Below are positions 56,181-63,786 of a stretch of DNA of 64,000 nucleotides, piece by piece. The stretch is from G963662675 sp963662675 (GTDB lineage Bacteria; Bacteroidota; Bacteroidia; Bacteroidales; Prolixibacteraceae): the NCBI GenBank assembly GCA_963662675.2, contig CAXXHP010000003.1, forward strand, positions 186,001 through 250,000, given 5' to 3'. Below the pieces are notes generated by a model. That model did no database searches. It had not been told where the DNA came from and saw nothing but the letters and a program-made list of their open reading frames with translations. Position numbers and translations under genes: made by a program. Within the stretch, counting starts at the first letter, position 1. Every line of letters begins with the position of its first letter.

Positions 56181-56858
56181 TCAATGTCCAAGAATAATGT
56201 TGTTAAGTGAGTGGATTAACAACGACGGATATAGCTTTTTTGTTTTATATCGAATATATCCGAGCAACAAACCAAATGAGATGTTGAGCAGAATTTTTTG
56301 TACAACAACATTCAGCATTAATTTGGTTTCTGTTGTAAAACCAGTTTCGTAAGAATACTCGTAGTACCCGAACAGATGGAATAAGCCGAAAAGTATTCCG
56401 GTAATAAAAATTACCGATACGTCTCCGACACGACTTTTCTTCAACCTGTGCCACACATATCCCCGAAAAAGTACCTCTTCAAAAAGTGGGCTTACCAAAC
56501 CAAATCGCAGGTTCATTGTCGATGATAAATTATCCATAAAAAAGAAAGAGGAAATTACCATCAGCAAAACGATTGAAATACCAATCATATAAAGGTTGCG
56601 TACCAATGGTTTAACATTGCGTAACGACAAACCCAAGTCATGCAACGAGGACTTTTTGATTATAAGGAAAACGGATAATATGAGTAGCGACAATACCGAT
56701 TCTATGATTCTAAAAATGTGATTTGGAGGATCTTTAATCACATAATCATTTGAAACCTTTAGGAAGAAGATGCCTAATGACCCAATGATAATAATTTCAA
56801 CAATAACAGAAAACAGAGCCTGTTTTTTTTCATCTTTTATAAATGCAAATACATTCAT
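56181..56858 (-). CDS. CPBP-family intramembrane metalloprotease-like protein
   Basis: 225 residues from ATG 56858; the frame is open further upstream but overlaps the next gene. EEVLFRGYVWHRL (EExxxR) and GILFGLFHLFGYYE (FxxxH) are the CPBP motifs. Last gene of a four-gene ECF-sigma operon, 5 nt after its neighbour, and directly upstream of attC-like palindrome 3. Confidence 0.85.
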   Translation of the reverse strand: MNVFAFIKDEKKQALFSVIVEIIIIGSLGIFFLKVSNDYVIKDPPNHIFRIIESVLSLLILSVFLIIKKSSLHDLGLSLRNVKPLVRNLYMIGISIVLLMVISSFFFMDNLSSTMNLRFGLVSPLFEEVLFRGYVWHRLKKSRVGDVSVIFITGILFGLFHLFGYYEYSYETGFTTETKLMLNVVVQKILLNISFGLLLGYIRYKTKKLYPSLLIHSLNNIILGH

Positions 56859-56863
56859 TGTGA

Positions 56864-57586
56864 TTATTGTTTTTGAGTTATGAAATAGGCAATGTAAGCG
56901 GGTAAGTTGCCGATGAGTACAAACAGTGTCCAAAAAATGTATTTGTTGTTCTTTTGTCGGCAGTCGAAATACACCCACAACGGAAACGACAACCAATACA
57001 GTAAAAAGCAAATAATCAGTGCAATGTCGATTATGTAAATTAAAGAAGATTGTGTTGTGTCGTCTAAATTGAAAGCTACTCCAATAAAACCAACCAGTTC
57101 ATTGGCATCTGTTTTTAACGGAACAACTGTATGTCCGTAAATATTGTTATGGTCTCCTTCTTTTCGGATAGCTGCTGCAGCATACAAACATTTTTTCTGA
57201 ACCTCATCCATATTATTTTCAACAGCAGTTATCAATCCAAGATTCGATTCGTTAACTAAATCCGAGATGCTCGAATTTAGTGGAGTGCCTTGCGCCATCA
57301 TTCCATTGGCGTAAACAATTAATCCATCGCTGTTGATTAGCCATTTGGTATTAACTGACGTTCCATTTAATGTTTTATTCAGATAATCAACAAATTCACT
57401 ACTATTGAATGCCTCTTTGCTCTCGATTTCGATTTTATTGAGTTTGTCTGTTACAATTTTTCTGTTTACAGGGCTTTTTGTATTTGCCGAAGGTTTAAAA
57501 ACGACAGTCATTACGAGTAGGATTATCATTAACAATCCCGAAACTAAACCTATCCACGGCAATTTATTATACCAAAGTTTTTTCAT
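56864..57586 (-). CDS. membrane protein with a Cache-like extracytoplasmic domain
   Basis: 240 residues. TM1 near residues 12-30, then an extracytoplasmic domain that has the PDC/Cache-type pattern NTKWLINSDGLIVYANG and TVVPLKTDANELVGFIGVAF, then three TM helices at the C-terminus (YIIDIALIICFLLYWLSFPL; YIFWTLFVLIGNLPAYIAYF). Function unknown; perhaps an envelope sensor in the sigma operon. Confidence 0.7.
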   Translation of the reverse strand: MKKLWYNKLPWIGLVSGLLMIILLVMTVVFKPSANTKSPVNRKIVTDKLNKIEIESKEAFNSSEFVDYLNKTLNGTSVNTKWLINSDGLIVYANGMMAQGTPLNSSISDLVNESNLGLITAVENNMDEVQKKCLYAAAAIRKEGDHNNIYGHTVVPLKTDANELVGFIGVAFNLDDTTQSSLIYIIDIALIICFLLYWLSFPLWVYFDCRQKNNKYIFWTLFVLIGNLPAYIAYFITQKQ

Positions 57587-57911
57587 TTGTACTTAATTTA
57601 AAAATTATTACAATACTTGAAATAGGGATTACAAATAGGCTTAAGCTTAAAGCAAATTTTATAAGTTCAACGATATGCAACGAATTAGGAATTTTGGTGA
57701 AAACCAATACAACAGCCACTATCCACAAAACAGAAAGTCCGATAATGCTTACATTTACAAATGGCGTTTTTTCTTTTTGTTGTTTCATTTTGTGTAACAG
57801 CAAATCCAAAAACATCTCTTTTTGTTGTTTATCCAATTTGTTGTCAGTGCTTAAGCTGGAGCTAATCAATTTCTGGATATTTTGTTCTGTATTTAATTCG
57901 TTACTGCTCAT
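57567..57911 (-). CDS. small two-TM protein, candidate anti-sigma factor
   Basis: 114 residues: a cytoplasmic helical N-terminus (KLDKQQKEMFLDLLLHKMKQ) followed by two TM helices (VSIIGLSVLWIVAVVLVF; FALSLSLFVIPISSIVIIF). It follows the sigma factor gene by 5 nt and overlaps the next gene by 20 nt. Anti-sigma role is inferred from position only. Confidence 0.6.
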   Translation of the reverse strand: MSSNELNTEQNIQKLISSSLSTDNKLDKQQKEMFLDLLLHKMKQQKEKTPFVNVSIIGLSVLWIVAVVLVFTKIPNSLHIVELIKFALSLSLFVIPISSIVIIFKLSTNEKTLV

Positions 57912-57916
57912 TTTGA

Positions 57917-58456
57917 TTATTGATTTTGTTTAAACTTTTTTCGGAAAGCATTGCGAGAGCGTGTTAACAAAGATTCGGTTGCCTTATACGATTTTCCTAA
58001 CTGCAACGAAATCTCATCAACGCTTTTGTTCTCGAAATACCTTGCCATAAGCAGGTGCCTATGCTCGTCACTTAAATCGGCTAAAACTTTTATAACGGTT
58101 TCCTGAACGTCTTCATTAACCACATTAACTTCGTCATTGTCGATTTCCATAGTAAGCTTCATTTCGGTGTCAAACTTTCGGTGCTTTTCTTTTAACCTGA
58201 AATAATCCGAAATTTTATTGTTGGCAATTGCGCAAAGCCACGTAAAAACAGTACAATCAGATTTAAAAACAGAAAATTTCTCGATAGCAACAAGCCAGAT
58301 TTCTTGCCAAATATCCGTTGCGACATCCCTGTCATTGTCTAACCGACGCAACACATAGGCAAACAGCAAATCGGAATATTTTTGATAGAGTTCCGTAAAA
58401 GCCTCTTGGCTTCCTGCTTTAATTTTTCTGACTATTTTTTTATCTGTTTGTGCCAT
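57917..58456 (-). CDS. ECF-family RNA polymerase sigma factor
   Basis: 179 residues with sigma-70 region 2 (AFTELYQKYSDLLFAYVLRR, then DVATDIWQEIWLVAIEKF) and region 4 (LMARYFENKSVDEISLQLGK, then SYKATESLLTRSRNAFRKKF). First gene of a four-gene unit with the candidate anti-sigma factor, the Cache-like membrane protein and the CPBP protease. It probably responds to an envelope signal. Confidence 0.95.
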   Translation of the reverse strand: MAQTDKKIVRKIKAGSQEAFTELYQKYSDLLFAYVLRRLDNDRDVATDIWQEIWLVAIEKFSVFKSDCTVFTWLCAIANNKISDYFRLKEKHRKFDTEMKLTMEIDNDEVNVVNEDVQETVIKVLADLSDEHRHLLMARYFENKSVDEISLQLGKSYKATESLLTRSRNAFRKKFKQNQ

Positions 58457-58556
58457 TTTTTCAAATTACACTTGTTAGTCGTAGAAAAATCCAAATCCTT
58501 CGTTTTTTTGTGAAAAATGTGAAGATGAGATGGTCGGTTGAGTTTTGGCAGTTATT

Positions 58557-58687
58557 GGCTACAACGGTTGGTACATGTTGTCGGGGCGGATTTCGGAGGG
58601 CGTTCCTGTCCGGTAGGACACGGAACTGCGATGCGAGAATCCGCAGTTGGCGTACCACCGAACCCCGCCCTGCAATATGTACTGTGC
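58557..58687. repeat. attC-like imperfect palindrome 4, interrupted by an intron
   Basis: Left arm ACGGTTGGTACATGTTGTCG then GGGCGG; right arm CCCCGCCCTGCAATATGTAC. It is near-identical to palindrome 6 at 61459-61586 over about 125 bases, apart from one substitution near the middle. The right arm is interrupted at 58688 by intron copy 3. Confidence 0.7.
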
Positions 58688-58806
58688 GTGTGCCCAGCAT
58701 GAGCATGTGCCCACTTTATTCAATGTTTAAAAAAGAATGTAAAGTACAACTTTTTCTTACTAAACAATAAAGTGTAGCATGAAATTATTCCAGAGGGTGT
58801 AAGTCC

Positions 58807-58911
58807 TCGTTGGCGCAAGTTTGCAACTTGTGCCTTTCTTCGAAAAAGCTAATTGTTTTACGTCTTGCCCTACCGGACAACACACCGATTGCAAATCGGC
58901 GCGAGCGGGGG
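58807..58911. repeat. 105-bp REP-like double-hairpin element inside intron copy 3
   Basis: Two palindromes: GGCGCAAGTTTGCAACTTGT then GCC near the start, and CACCGATTGCAAATCGGCG near the end, a BIME-like arrangement. It is inserted after GTAAGTCC of the intron. The same element is present at 61706-61810 with the same left junction. It is a dispersed repeat family; where it reads through genes it encodes PARADLQSV-like tails. Confidence 0.75.
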
Positions 58912-58912
58912 A

Positions 58913-59044
58913 TGGGCAATTGCACAAAGCCCAATTCTGGGTACTACCATTACGGTTGATAAATTGAAATTGCGTGGTTACGTTTCTTTACTGGAACTCT
59001 ACAATCAAGTAAAACCAAGTACGGTTTTGTTTCCTATGACTTAA
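58913..59044 (+). pseudogene. C-terminal remnant of a group II intron reverse transcriptase/maturase
   Basis: 44 codons ending at TAA 59042-59044: WAIAQSPILGTTITVDKLKL, then RGYVSLLELYNQVKPST. This matches the C-terminal WRIANSPxLxxxLxxxxLxxxGYxSLLxxY pattern of group II intron RTs. The rest of the RT (about 400 residues) is missing; the REP-like element marks the break. It confirms that the element is a group II intron. Confidence 0.75.
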
Positions 59045-59171
59045 CGAACCGCCGTATATGTTCCTGAGTAAAGCGAAAGGAAGGAGCATAGCTCGCGTAC
59101 GTACGGTGGTGTGAAAGCCTCTCCCTGCTAGTATTTGCTAGCGGGGCGAGCTATTCGATTAGCGGTTGTTG

Positions 59172-60176
59172 TTAATTCTCTTTATTCTCAATTAATTGTT
59201 TTAGTTTTTCTTTGCTTGGTAAAACTGTTTGATATTTGCTGGCAAAAATCTGTTCATTTTTTTCTGGTAATGTATATTCTACAACTGCTTCACTTTTATT
59301 TTGACAGAGTATCAATCCAATTGTTTTATTTTCATCAATTAGCTTTATTTCTCGGTCATAATAGTTAACATACATTTGCATTTGTCCAATGTCTTGATGT
59401 TTTAATTCTCCAATTTTCAAGTCAATCAAGACGAAACATTTTAAAATTCGGTTGTAAAAAACTAAATCTATTCTGAAATGTTTTTCGTCAAATGTTATTC
59501 TTTTTTGTCTTGCAACAAATGTAAAACCCGTTCCCAATTCGAGTAAAAAATGTTCCAGTTTATCAATTAATTTTTGTTCTAAATCATTTTCTGAATAAGC
59601 AGATTTTTCTGGTAATCCAATAAACTCTAAAACATACGGGTCTTTTATTGCATCTTTCGGTTTTTCAATTATTAATCCTTTTTCAGATAATTCCAGAATT
59701 TTCTTTTTATTTCGGCTCAAAGCCAGTCGGGTGTACAATGCACTATCATATTGCCTTTGTAATTCCCTCAAACTCCAATTGTTTTTGAAAGTTTCTATTT
59801 CGTAAAACCGACGTTCATTTTCATCATCAATCCGCATTAATTTTAAATAATGAGACCAACTTAAATTGAATTCGTCAGATACTGTCTGACTTTTTGAATA
59901 TGTGAGGTAAAAGCTCCTCATTTGTTTAATATTTGTCGATGAAAAACCTTTCCCGAATTCATTTAAAAGTCTCAGCGAAAGTTCATTAATTAGTTGTTGC
60001 CCATATTCAGCTCTTTCTTTTCCTTTTTGTTCTTCTTCAACAATCATTTTCCCTATTTCAAAATAGGTTTGCACCATTGTTTTATTTACTGTTTGAACAA
60101 CAGTACTTCGTGCATGTTTTAATAGTTCTGCAACTTTATTAAAAAGATTTTCAGGATTATGTTTGATTTCGGTCAT
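59172..60176 (-). CDS. PD-(D/E)XK nuclease of the DUF1016 (YhcG-like) family
   Basis: 334 residues. N-terminal helical domain (MVQTYFEIGKMIVEEEQKGK, then RAEYGQQLINELSLRL), then the C-terminal nuclease with IDLVFYNRILKCFVLIDLKI (catalytic D...DLK). DUF1016 proteins occur with restriction or toxin functions and are often on mobile elements. It has its own promoter at 60200-60207, and its stop lies next to the 3' end of intron copy 3. Isolated cassette gene. Confidence 0.92.
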   Translation of the reverse strand: MTEIKHNPENLFNKVAELLKHARSTVVQTVNKTMVQTYFEIGKMIVEEEQKGKERAEYGQQLINELSLRLLNEFGKGFSSTNIKQMRSFYLTYSKSQTVSDEFNLSWSHYLKLMRIDDENERRFYEIETFKNNWSLRELQRQYDSALYTRLALSRNKKKILELSEKGLIIEKPKDAIKDPYVLEFIGLPEKSAYSENDLEQKLIDKLEHFLLELGTGFTFVARQKRITFDEKHFRIDLVFYNRILKCFVLIDLKIGELKHQDIGQMQMYVNYYDREIKLIDENKTIGLILCQNKSEAVVEYTLPEKNEQIFASKYQTVLPSKEKLKQLIENKEN

Positions 60177-60199
60177 TTGTAATAATTTCAGTTGTTACA

Positions 60200-60207
60200 C
60201 AAATTTA
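60200..60207 (-). promoter_or_regulatory. promoter -7 box for the DUF1016 gene
   Basis: On the minus strand TAAATTTG, an exact TAnnTTTG match, with a TTG about 18 bases further upstream as a -33 element. It lies 24 nt before the ATG, so this cassette carries its own promoter. Confidence 0.6.
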
Positions 60208-60255
60208 AACTTTTAATTTTCAATCCAATTAAATGAGAATCTCTCTTTTCTTCAA

Positions 60256-60398
60256 TAACCGGTAACGGTTTTGCGGTATGAGTTCGGGCAGTTTCTATCC
60301 AACGGATAGAAACTGCCCGAACGAGAAAGAGCTTGAAAAAATGCAATTTTTTCAAGCCGAGTAACCGCCCGACTTATGACCGCGTGTTATGCTTTGTT
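60256..60398. repeat. attC-like imperfect palindrome 5, uninterrupted
   Basis: Left arm AACGGTTTTGCGGTATGAGT then TCGGGC; right arm GCCCGACTTATGACCGCGTG then TTATGC. An internal perfect stem (GGGCAGTTTCTATCC / GGATAGAAACTGCCC) gives a second hairpin. It follows the PIN-domain gene directly on the minus strand. Confidence 0.65.
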
Positions 60399-60404
60399 GT
60401 TTTT

Positions 60405-61412
60405 TTAAAAAGGTAATTTCTCATCATCTGGTAAAAACAATTCTAGTTTATTTTGATATAACCTTTTGAAATTTTCAACTTTATCGTTATCAATCAGATT
60501 TAATTTGTCTGATACAATCTTATTCATGTACTCGTTAATATCATCATCATTACTAATCCAAAATATTTGATTGTTAGATAGTGCGGAATAAACAATATCA
60601 TTTAATTGTTTTGATGTGAAATCGTCGAAATTTTTAAGTTCTCTTAAGATATTCCTTGTTTCAGAAAAGGAGGAACTACTTGAGAGTTTATTTATTAGTT
60701 GCTCTTTCTGCAACTCTGTTGAAATATTGATTTCTGGAAATTTTTCTTTAAAAAATTTAGATAAAGATTTATAATATTTGAAAGAGGTGAGGGGCATTCT
60801 TACTTCCCATTCAGAAAGTAAAAATGAGTTAAAAAGATTATTATCATATTGCGAGTAAAAATCCTTATCATCTGAAATAAAAAAGAAATTATCAAAGTCA
60901 TCAACAACTGTAAGTAATGATTCCCAATTTAAGGCATCTCCATAGGATTTGTCTTTGCCAGGAGGGTTTCCTAAATCAAATCTTGTTTTTGCTTTATTTA
61001 ATAATGAGTCTGTAATCTTAATAGGATTTGCATTTTTAAATAACTTTTCAATGACAATGTCCGCCTTTAATTTTTTTTCAATAATGTCTTTTTTAATTTT
61101 CTCAAGAATAACCTGCTTATTTTTTTCGTAATCCTTTATTGCTTCTCTGATTAATTTATATTCTGCGTCATAGTCCTTAATAATTTGAGGAAACACATTA
61201 TTGAATTTGTTATCATTAAATCTTTTTATCGCATCTGCAATTTTTGTATCTCTGTTTCTGTAAAACTCATTTTTCGTTTGTTCTGGAAGATATAGTATCA
61301 ATTTGCCAGAATTTGTCAATACTGAGAGTTTTTTTAGTTCTTCCAAATCATCATTCGAAAGGTGATAAAATGATAAATATACGTTTGTATCTAAGTAAAG
61401 ACTATTTGCCAT
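60405..61412 (-). CDS. PIN-like domain (DUF4935-type) protein
   Basis: 335 residues. YLDTNVYLSFYHLSNDDLEE near the N-terminus (Asp8), EQTKNEFYRNRDTKIADAIK (Glu/Asp), KSYGDALNWESLL and FFISDDKDFYSQ supply the acidic residues of a PIN-type nuclease. DUF4935 proteins are frequent in defence and toxin contexts. No antitoxin is adjacent. Cassette gene between palindromes 5 and 6. Confidence 0.85.
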   Translation of the reverse strand: MANSLYLDTNVYLSFYHLSNDDLEELKKLSVLTNSGKLILYLPEQTKNEFYRNRDTKIADAIKRFNDNKFNNVFPQIIKDYDAEYKLIREAIKDYEKNKQVILEKIKKDIIEKKLKADIVIEKLFKNANPIKITDSLLNKAKTRFDLGNPPGKDKSYGDALNWESLLTVVDDFDNFFFISDDKDFYSQYDNNLFNSFLLSEWEVRMPLTSFKYYKSLSKFFKEKFPEINISTELQKEQLINKLSSSSSFSETRNILRELKNFDDFTSKQLNDIVYSALSNNQIFWISNDDDINEYMNKIVSDKLNLIDNDKVENFKRLYQNKLELFLPDDEKLPF

Positions 61413-61458
61413 TTTTAAGTTCTATTTTTAGTTGGTCGATTCCTTTTTTACAATGAAA

Positions 61459-61586
61459 CATAACGGTTGGTACATGTTGTCGGGGCGGATTTCGGAGAGC
61501 GTTCCTGTCCGGTAGGACACGGAACTGCGATGCGAGAATCCGCAGTTGGCGTACCACCGAACCCCGCCCTGCAATATGTACTGTGC
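61459..61586. repeat. attC-like imperfect palindrome 6, interrupted by an intron
   Basis: Near-identical to palindrome 4 at 58557-58687 (same left and right arms, same inner region), showing recent duplication. Its right arm is interrupted at 61587. Confidence 0.7.
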
Positions 61587-61705
61587 GTGTGCCCAGCATG
61601 AGCATGTGCCCACTTTATTAAAGGTTTAAAAAAGAATGTAAAAAACGACTTTTTCTTACTAAACAATAAAGTGTAGCATGAAATTGTTCCAGAGGGTGTA
61701 AGTCC
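61587..61705 (+). mobile_element. 5' fragment of a group II intron (copy 4)
   Basis: Begins GTGTGCCCAGCATGAG and follows copy 3 with a few substitutions up to GGGTGTAAGTCC, where the REP-like element starts. The rest of the intron is absent; the element is followed directly by phosphoesterase-NTPase coding sequence. Confidence 0.7.
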
Positions 61706-63521
61706 TCGTTGGCGCAAGTTTGCAACTTGTGCCTTTCTTCGAAAAAGCTAATTGTTTTACGTCTTGCCCTACCGGACAACACACCGATTGCAAATCGGCG
61801 CGAGCGGGGGTTTGTAGTATTGATAAAACAAATACAGGATAAGAAGGCATTAATTCATTTCCTAATACAGTTTCAACTTGATTAAAAGAATGCTTTGTTT
61901 TTTCTAAGAGAATTGCATTTGTTCCAGTTGTTTCTGATAGATTTAACTTGTGATAATTCTCTATAAGTTTATTGCGTTTTTTGTATCCTAATGGTCTTAG
62001 TGTAAACACTTTCAATTCATCAAATTCAGATTCAATTTTTGACAATAAACCATATAGAGTATTAGTAACAATAATTACTTTATAGAATCTTTTTTCTAAA
62101 TCAGAAATAACTTGATTTATTGTTTTTGGATTAAATTTAAGGTTCTGTAAATTATCAATTAAAACTACTTTCTTTGATTTGTCAAATTGAGTAAATCTGT
62201 CAAAATCTAAATCGGTAGTATTGTATTGTTGTTTAAAAGCTACTTCTAAAACTATATCTACGTCAGGTTTTTTGAATGATTTACAATCAACAAATAAAGG
62301 ATATTTATCATCCTCTACGAACTTTCTATACAGCATTGAAATTAAACTTGTTTTACCTGCTTGGTTTTCTCCTTCAATAATACAAGTATTAAATTTTGTT
62401 TCATTAATAAGGTTTTCAGAGTCGTAAAAACCTTTAAACTTCTTATTATCTATTTTGGAATTATCTAAATCAGGAAATACATAAAAATCAGACAATTTGA
62501 TATTGCTTTTATTTTCAACTTTTATAGGTATTCTTAAAGCATTTAGCTTTTCAAGATATTCGATATTATGTTTAAACCTTTTATGTCCAAAGTGGTCGCC
62601 ATTTAATTTAAATGGCTTGGAAAAATCTAATTTAAAAATATCGGTATTCCACAAATAGTTTTTTATTATTCCTGATTTATCATTTGGGTCTATTGTTATT
62701 ATTTGAAAACCAGATTCATCTTTATTTGAAGGGTTTTGAAGTATCTTTCCTGAGAAATATAATGTTTCTCTTTCTGATAATAGTTCTACTGATTTCCTAT
62801 GGTCTTCTTCATGTTCATGACCATAGATAATAATTGAACTGTTATCCTCTACGAATCCTTGAAATTCTTTGCGGTGATTTTGTTTCCCATTTGGAGTAAA
62901 CCATGAAATTGGATGATGAAAGATTGAAATATTTATGGTACCTCTTTCAATTATTTCTGTATTGTCAAATCGTTTAATAGGAAAAAATAAGTTAATTTCT
63001 TCCTGTTGTTTTGACATCCATGAAGAGTTAATACAATTAAAACAAATCTTTTTGTCTCCAATTGTATCGATAATTTGATAGAACAGTTTGTTTTGCGGAA
63101 TCTCATTAAAACATTTATAAAACTCCCAAAAATCATTTTGGATATTTGTGCAAATATCAATTACACTATTATCGTCAACGCCAATAGTTTCATACCCCAT
63201 TGAACTAATAGCATTTTTCCTGAGTTGATTATCATAATCGAAATTGCAATCATGGTTGCCTGGAACAATCACAAACTTTGGGTTTGATAATGGAATAACC
63301 TGAAGAATTTTTTCTTTTATTTTTTCAAGATATTCTTTTGCTTCTTGATAACCGCCAATATTTCCTTTATTAACAACATCTCCAGAAATTACAATGTATA
63401 ATTGTTTTATCTCTTGCAATTCCAACTTGACTGCAGAATAAAAATTTTCAATTCTACTTGAAATTATATTATTCTCGCTGTTAAAATGTAAATCTGTAAA
63501 ATGTAAGATTCCAATTGTCAT
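61659..63521 (-). CDS. metallophosphoesterase-NTPase fusion, C-terminus replaced by repeat sequence
   Basis: About 620 codons from ATG 63521. Residues 1-260 are a calcineurin-like phosphoesterase (LHFTDLHFNSE, ISGDVVNKGN, VPGNHDCNFD, SIFHHPISW, IYGHEHEED). From about residue 375 a P-loop NTPase follows (Walker A EGENQAGKTSLISML, Walker B KKVVLIDNLQ), STAND-like in layout. The native sequence ends near 61811; the final ~51 residues are translated REP-like element and intron. The native C-terminal end is therefore lost, possibly inactivating it. Related fusions occur among phage-defence candidates; that role is inference. Confidence 0.82.
   Translation of the reverse strand: MTIGILHFTDLHFNSENNIISSRIENFYSAVKLELQEIKQLYIVISGDVVNKGNIGGYQEAKEYLEKIKEKILQVIPLSNPKFVIVPGNHDCNFDYDNQLRKNAISSMGYETIGVDDNSVIDICTNIQNDFWEFYKCFNEIPQNKLFYQIIDTIGDKKICFNCINSSWMSKQQEEINLFFPIKRFDNTEIIERGTINISIFHHPISWFTPNGKQNHRKEFQGFVEDNSSIIIYGHEHEEDHRKSVELLSERETLYFSGKILQNPSNKDESGFQIITIDPNDKSGIIKNYLWNTDIFKLDFSKPFKLNGDHFGHKRFKHNIEYLEKLNALRIPIKVENKSNIKLSDFYVFPDLDNSKIDNKKFKGFYDSENLINETKFNTCIIEGENQAGKTSLISMLYRKFVEDDKYPLFVDCKSFKKPDVDIVLEVAFKQQYNTTDLDFDRFTQFDKSKKVVLIDNLQNLKFNPKTINQVISDLEKRFYKVIIVTNTLYGLLSKIESEFDELKVFTLRPLGYKKRNKLIENYHKLNLSETTGTNAILLEKTKHSFNQVETVLGNELMPSYPVFVLSILQTPARADLQSVCCPVGQDVKQLAFSKKGTSCKLAPTRTYTLWNNFMLHFIV
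61706..61810. repeat. 105-bp REP-like element, second copy
   Basis: Same double-hairpin element as at 58807-58911 with the same left junction (GTAAGTCC). Its right end abuts the phosphoesterase-NTPase gene and supplies that protein's last 51 or so codons, which read PARADLQSVCCPVGQ and onward. Confidence 0.75.
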
Positions 63522-63659
63522 AATATTTATTTTTTTGAGCTGGCAAGAATAGCTCTTTTGCAAGCTAAGTCAGAGCTTTTGTAGGGGCTTGCAAATGTGC
63601 TATTGTGTGTTGGCTTGTCATCAGTTTAATTTATGTTGTCTCGGTTTTTTCAGCATGAA

Positions 63660-63786
63660 CGCTAACGGTCACTTGTATGTGGTCGGGCGGGATTTCTGGA
63701 AGAAATCGTGTCAGACCCGCAGGAAAGTGGGCGCAAGGTCTGACTTGTCAGACCGCTAAACCCCCCGCCTGCCATATACAATTTGT
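63660..63786. repeat. attC-like imperfect palindrome 7, interrupted by an intron
   Basis: Left arm CACTTGTATGTGGTCGGGCG then GG; right arm CCCCCCGCCTGCCATATACA. An inner stem, AGACC / GGTCT, is present. The 5' exon ends in TTGT immediately before the intron, which starts GTGTGCCC, so the insertion context is TTGT / intron. The gene this site belongs to lies beyond the right edge. Confidence 0.7.

Larger units (their letters stand above)
58688..59159 (+). mobile_element. truncated group II intron with RT remnant (copy 3)
   Basis: Starts GTGTGCCCAGCATGAG, the GUGYG-like intron 5' end. After domain I sequence (CCAGAGGGTGTAAGTCC) it is broken by a short palindromic element, then resumes with the last 44 codons of the intron reverse transcriptase, CGCCGTATATG and CGTACGTACGGTGGTG (domain V arms, CGC-type triad), and a GCTAGTATTTGCTAGC hairpin near the 3' end, finishing in TTCGAT before a T. 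Domain V may be interrupted by about 36 extra bases. Antisense to the neighbouring genes. Confidence 0.75.

Noticed and set aside
58461..58706. Minus-strand reading frames over attC-like palindromes and introns (also 61402-61717, 63756-63992 and 52435-52632)
   Set aside because: They all contain the same tail (KPLxKWAHAHAGH or related) because they translate the repeated palindrome and intron 5' end; no independent start signals or family.
60405..61412. VapC-type toxin-antitoxin pair
   Set aside because: The PIN-like protein is much longer (335 residues) than VapC and there is no small antitoxin gene next to it.
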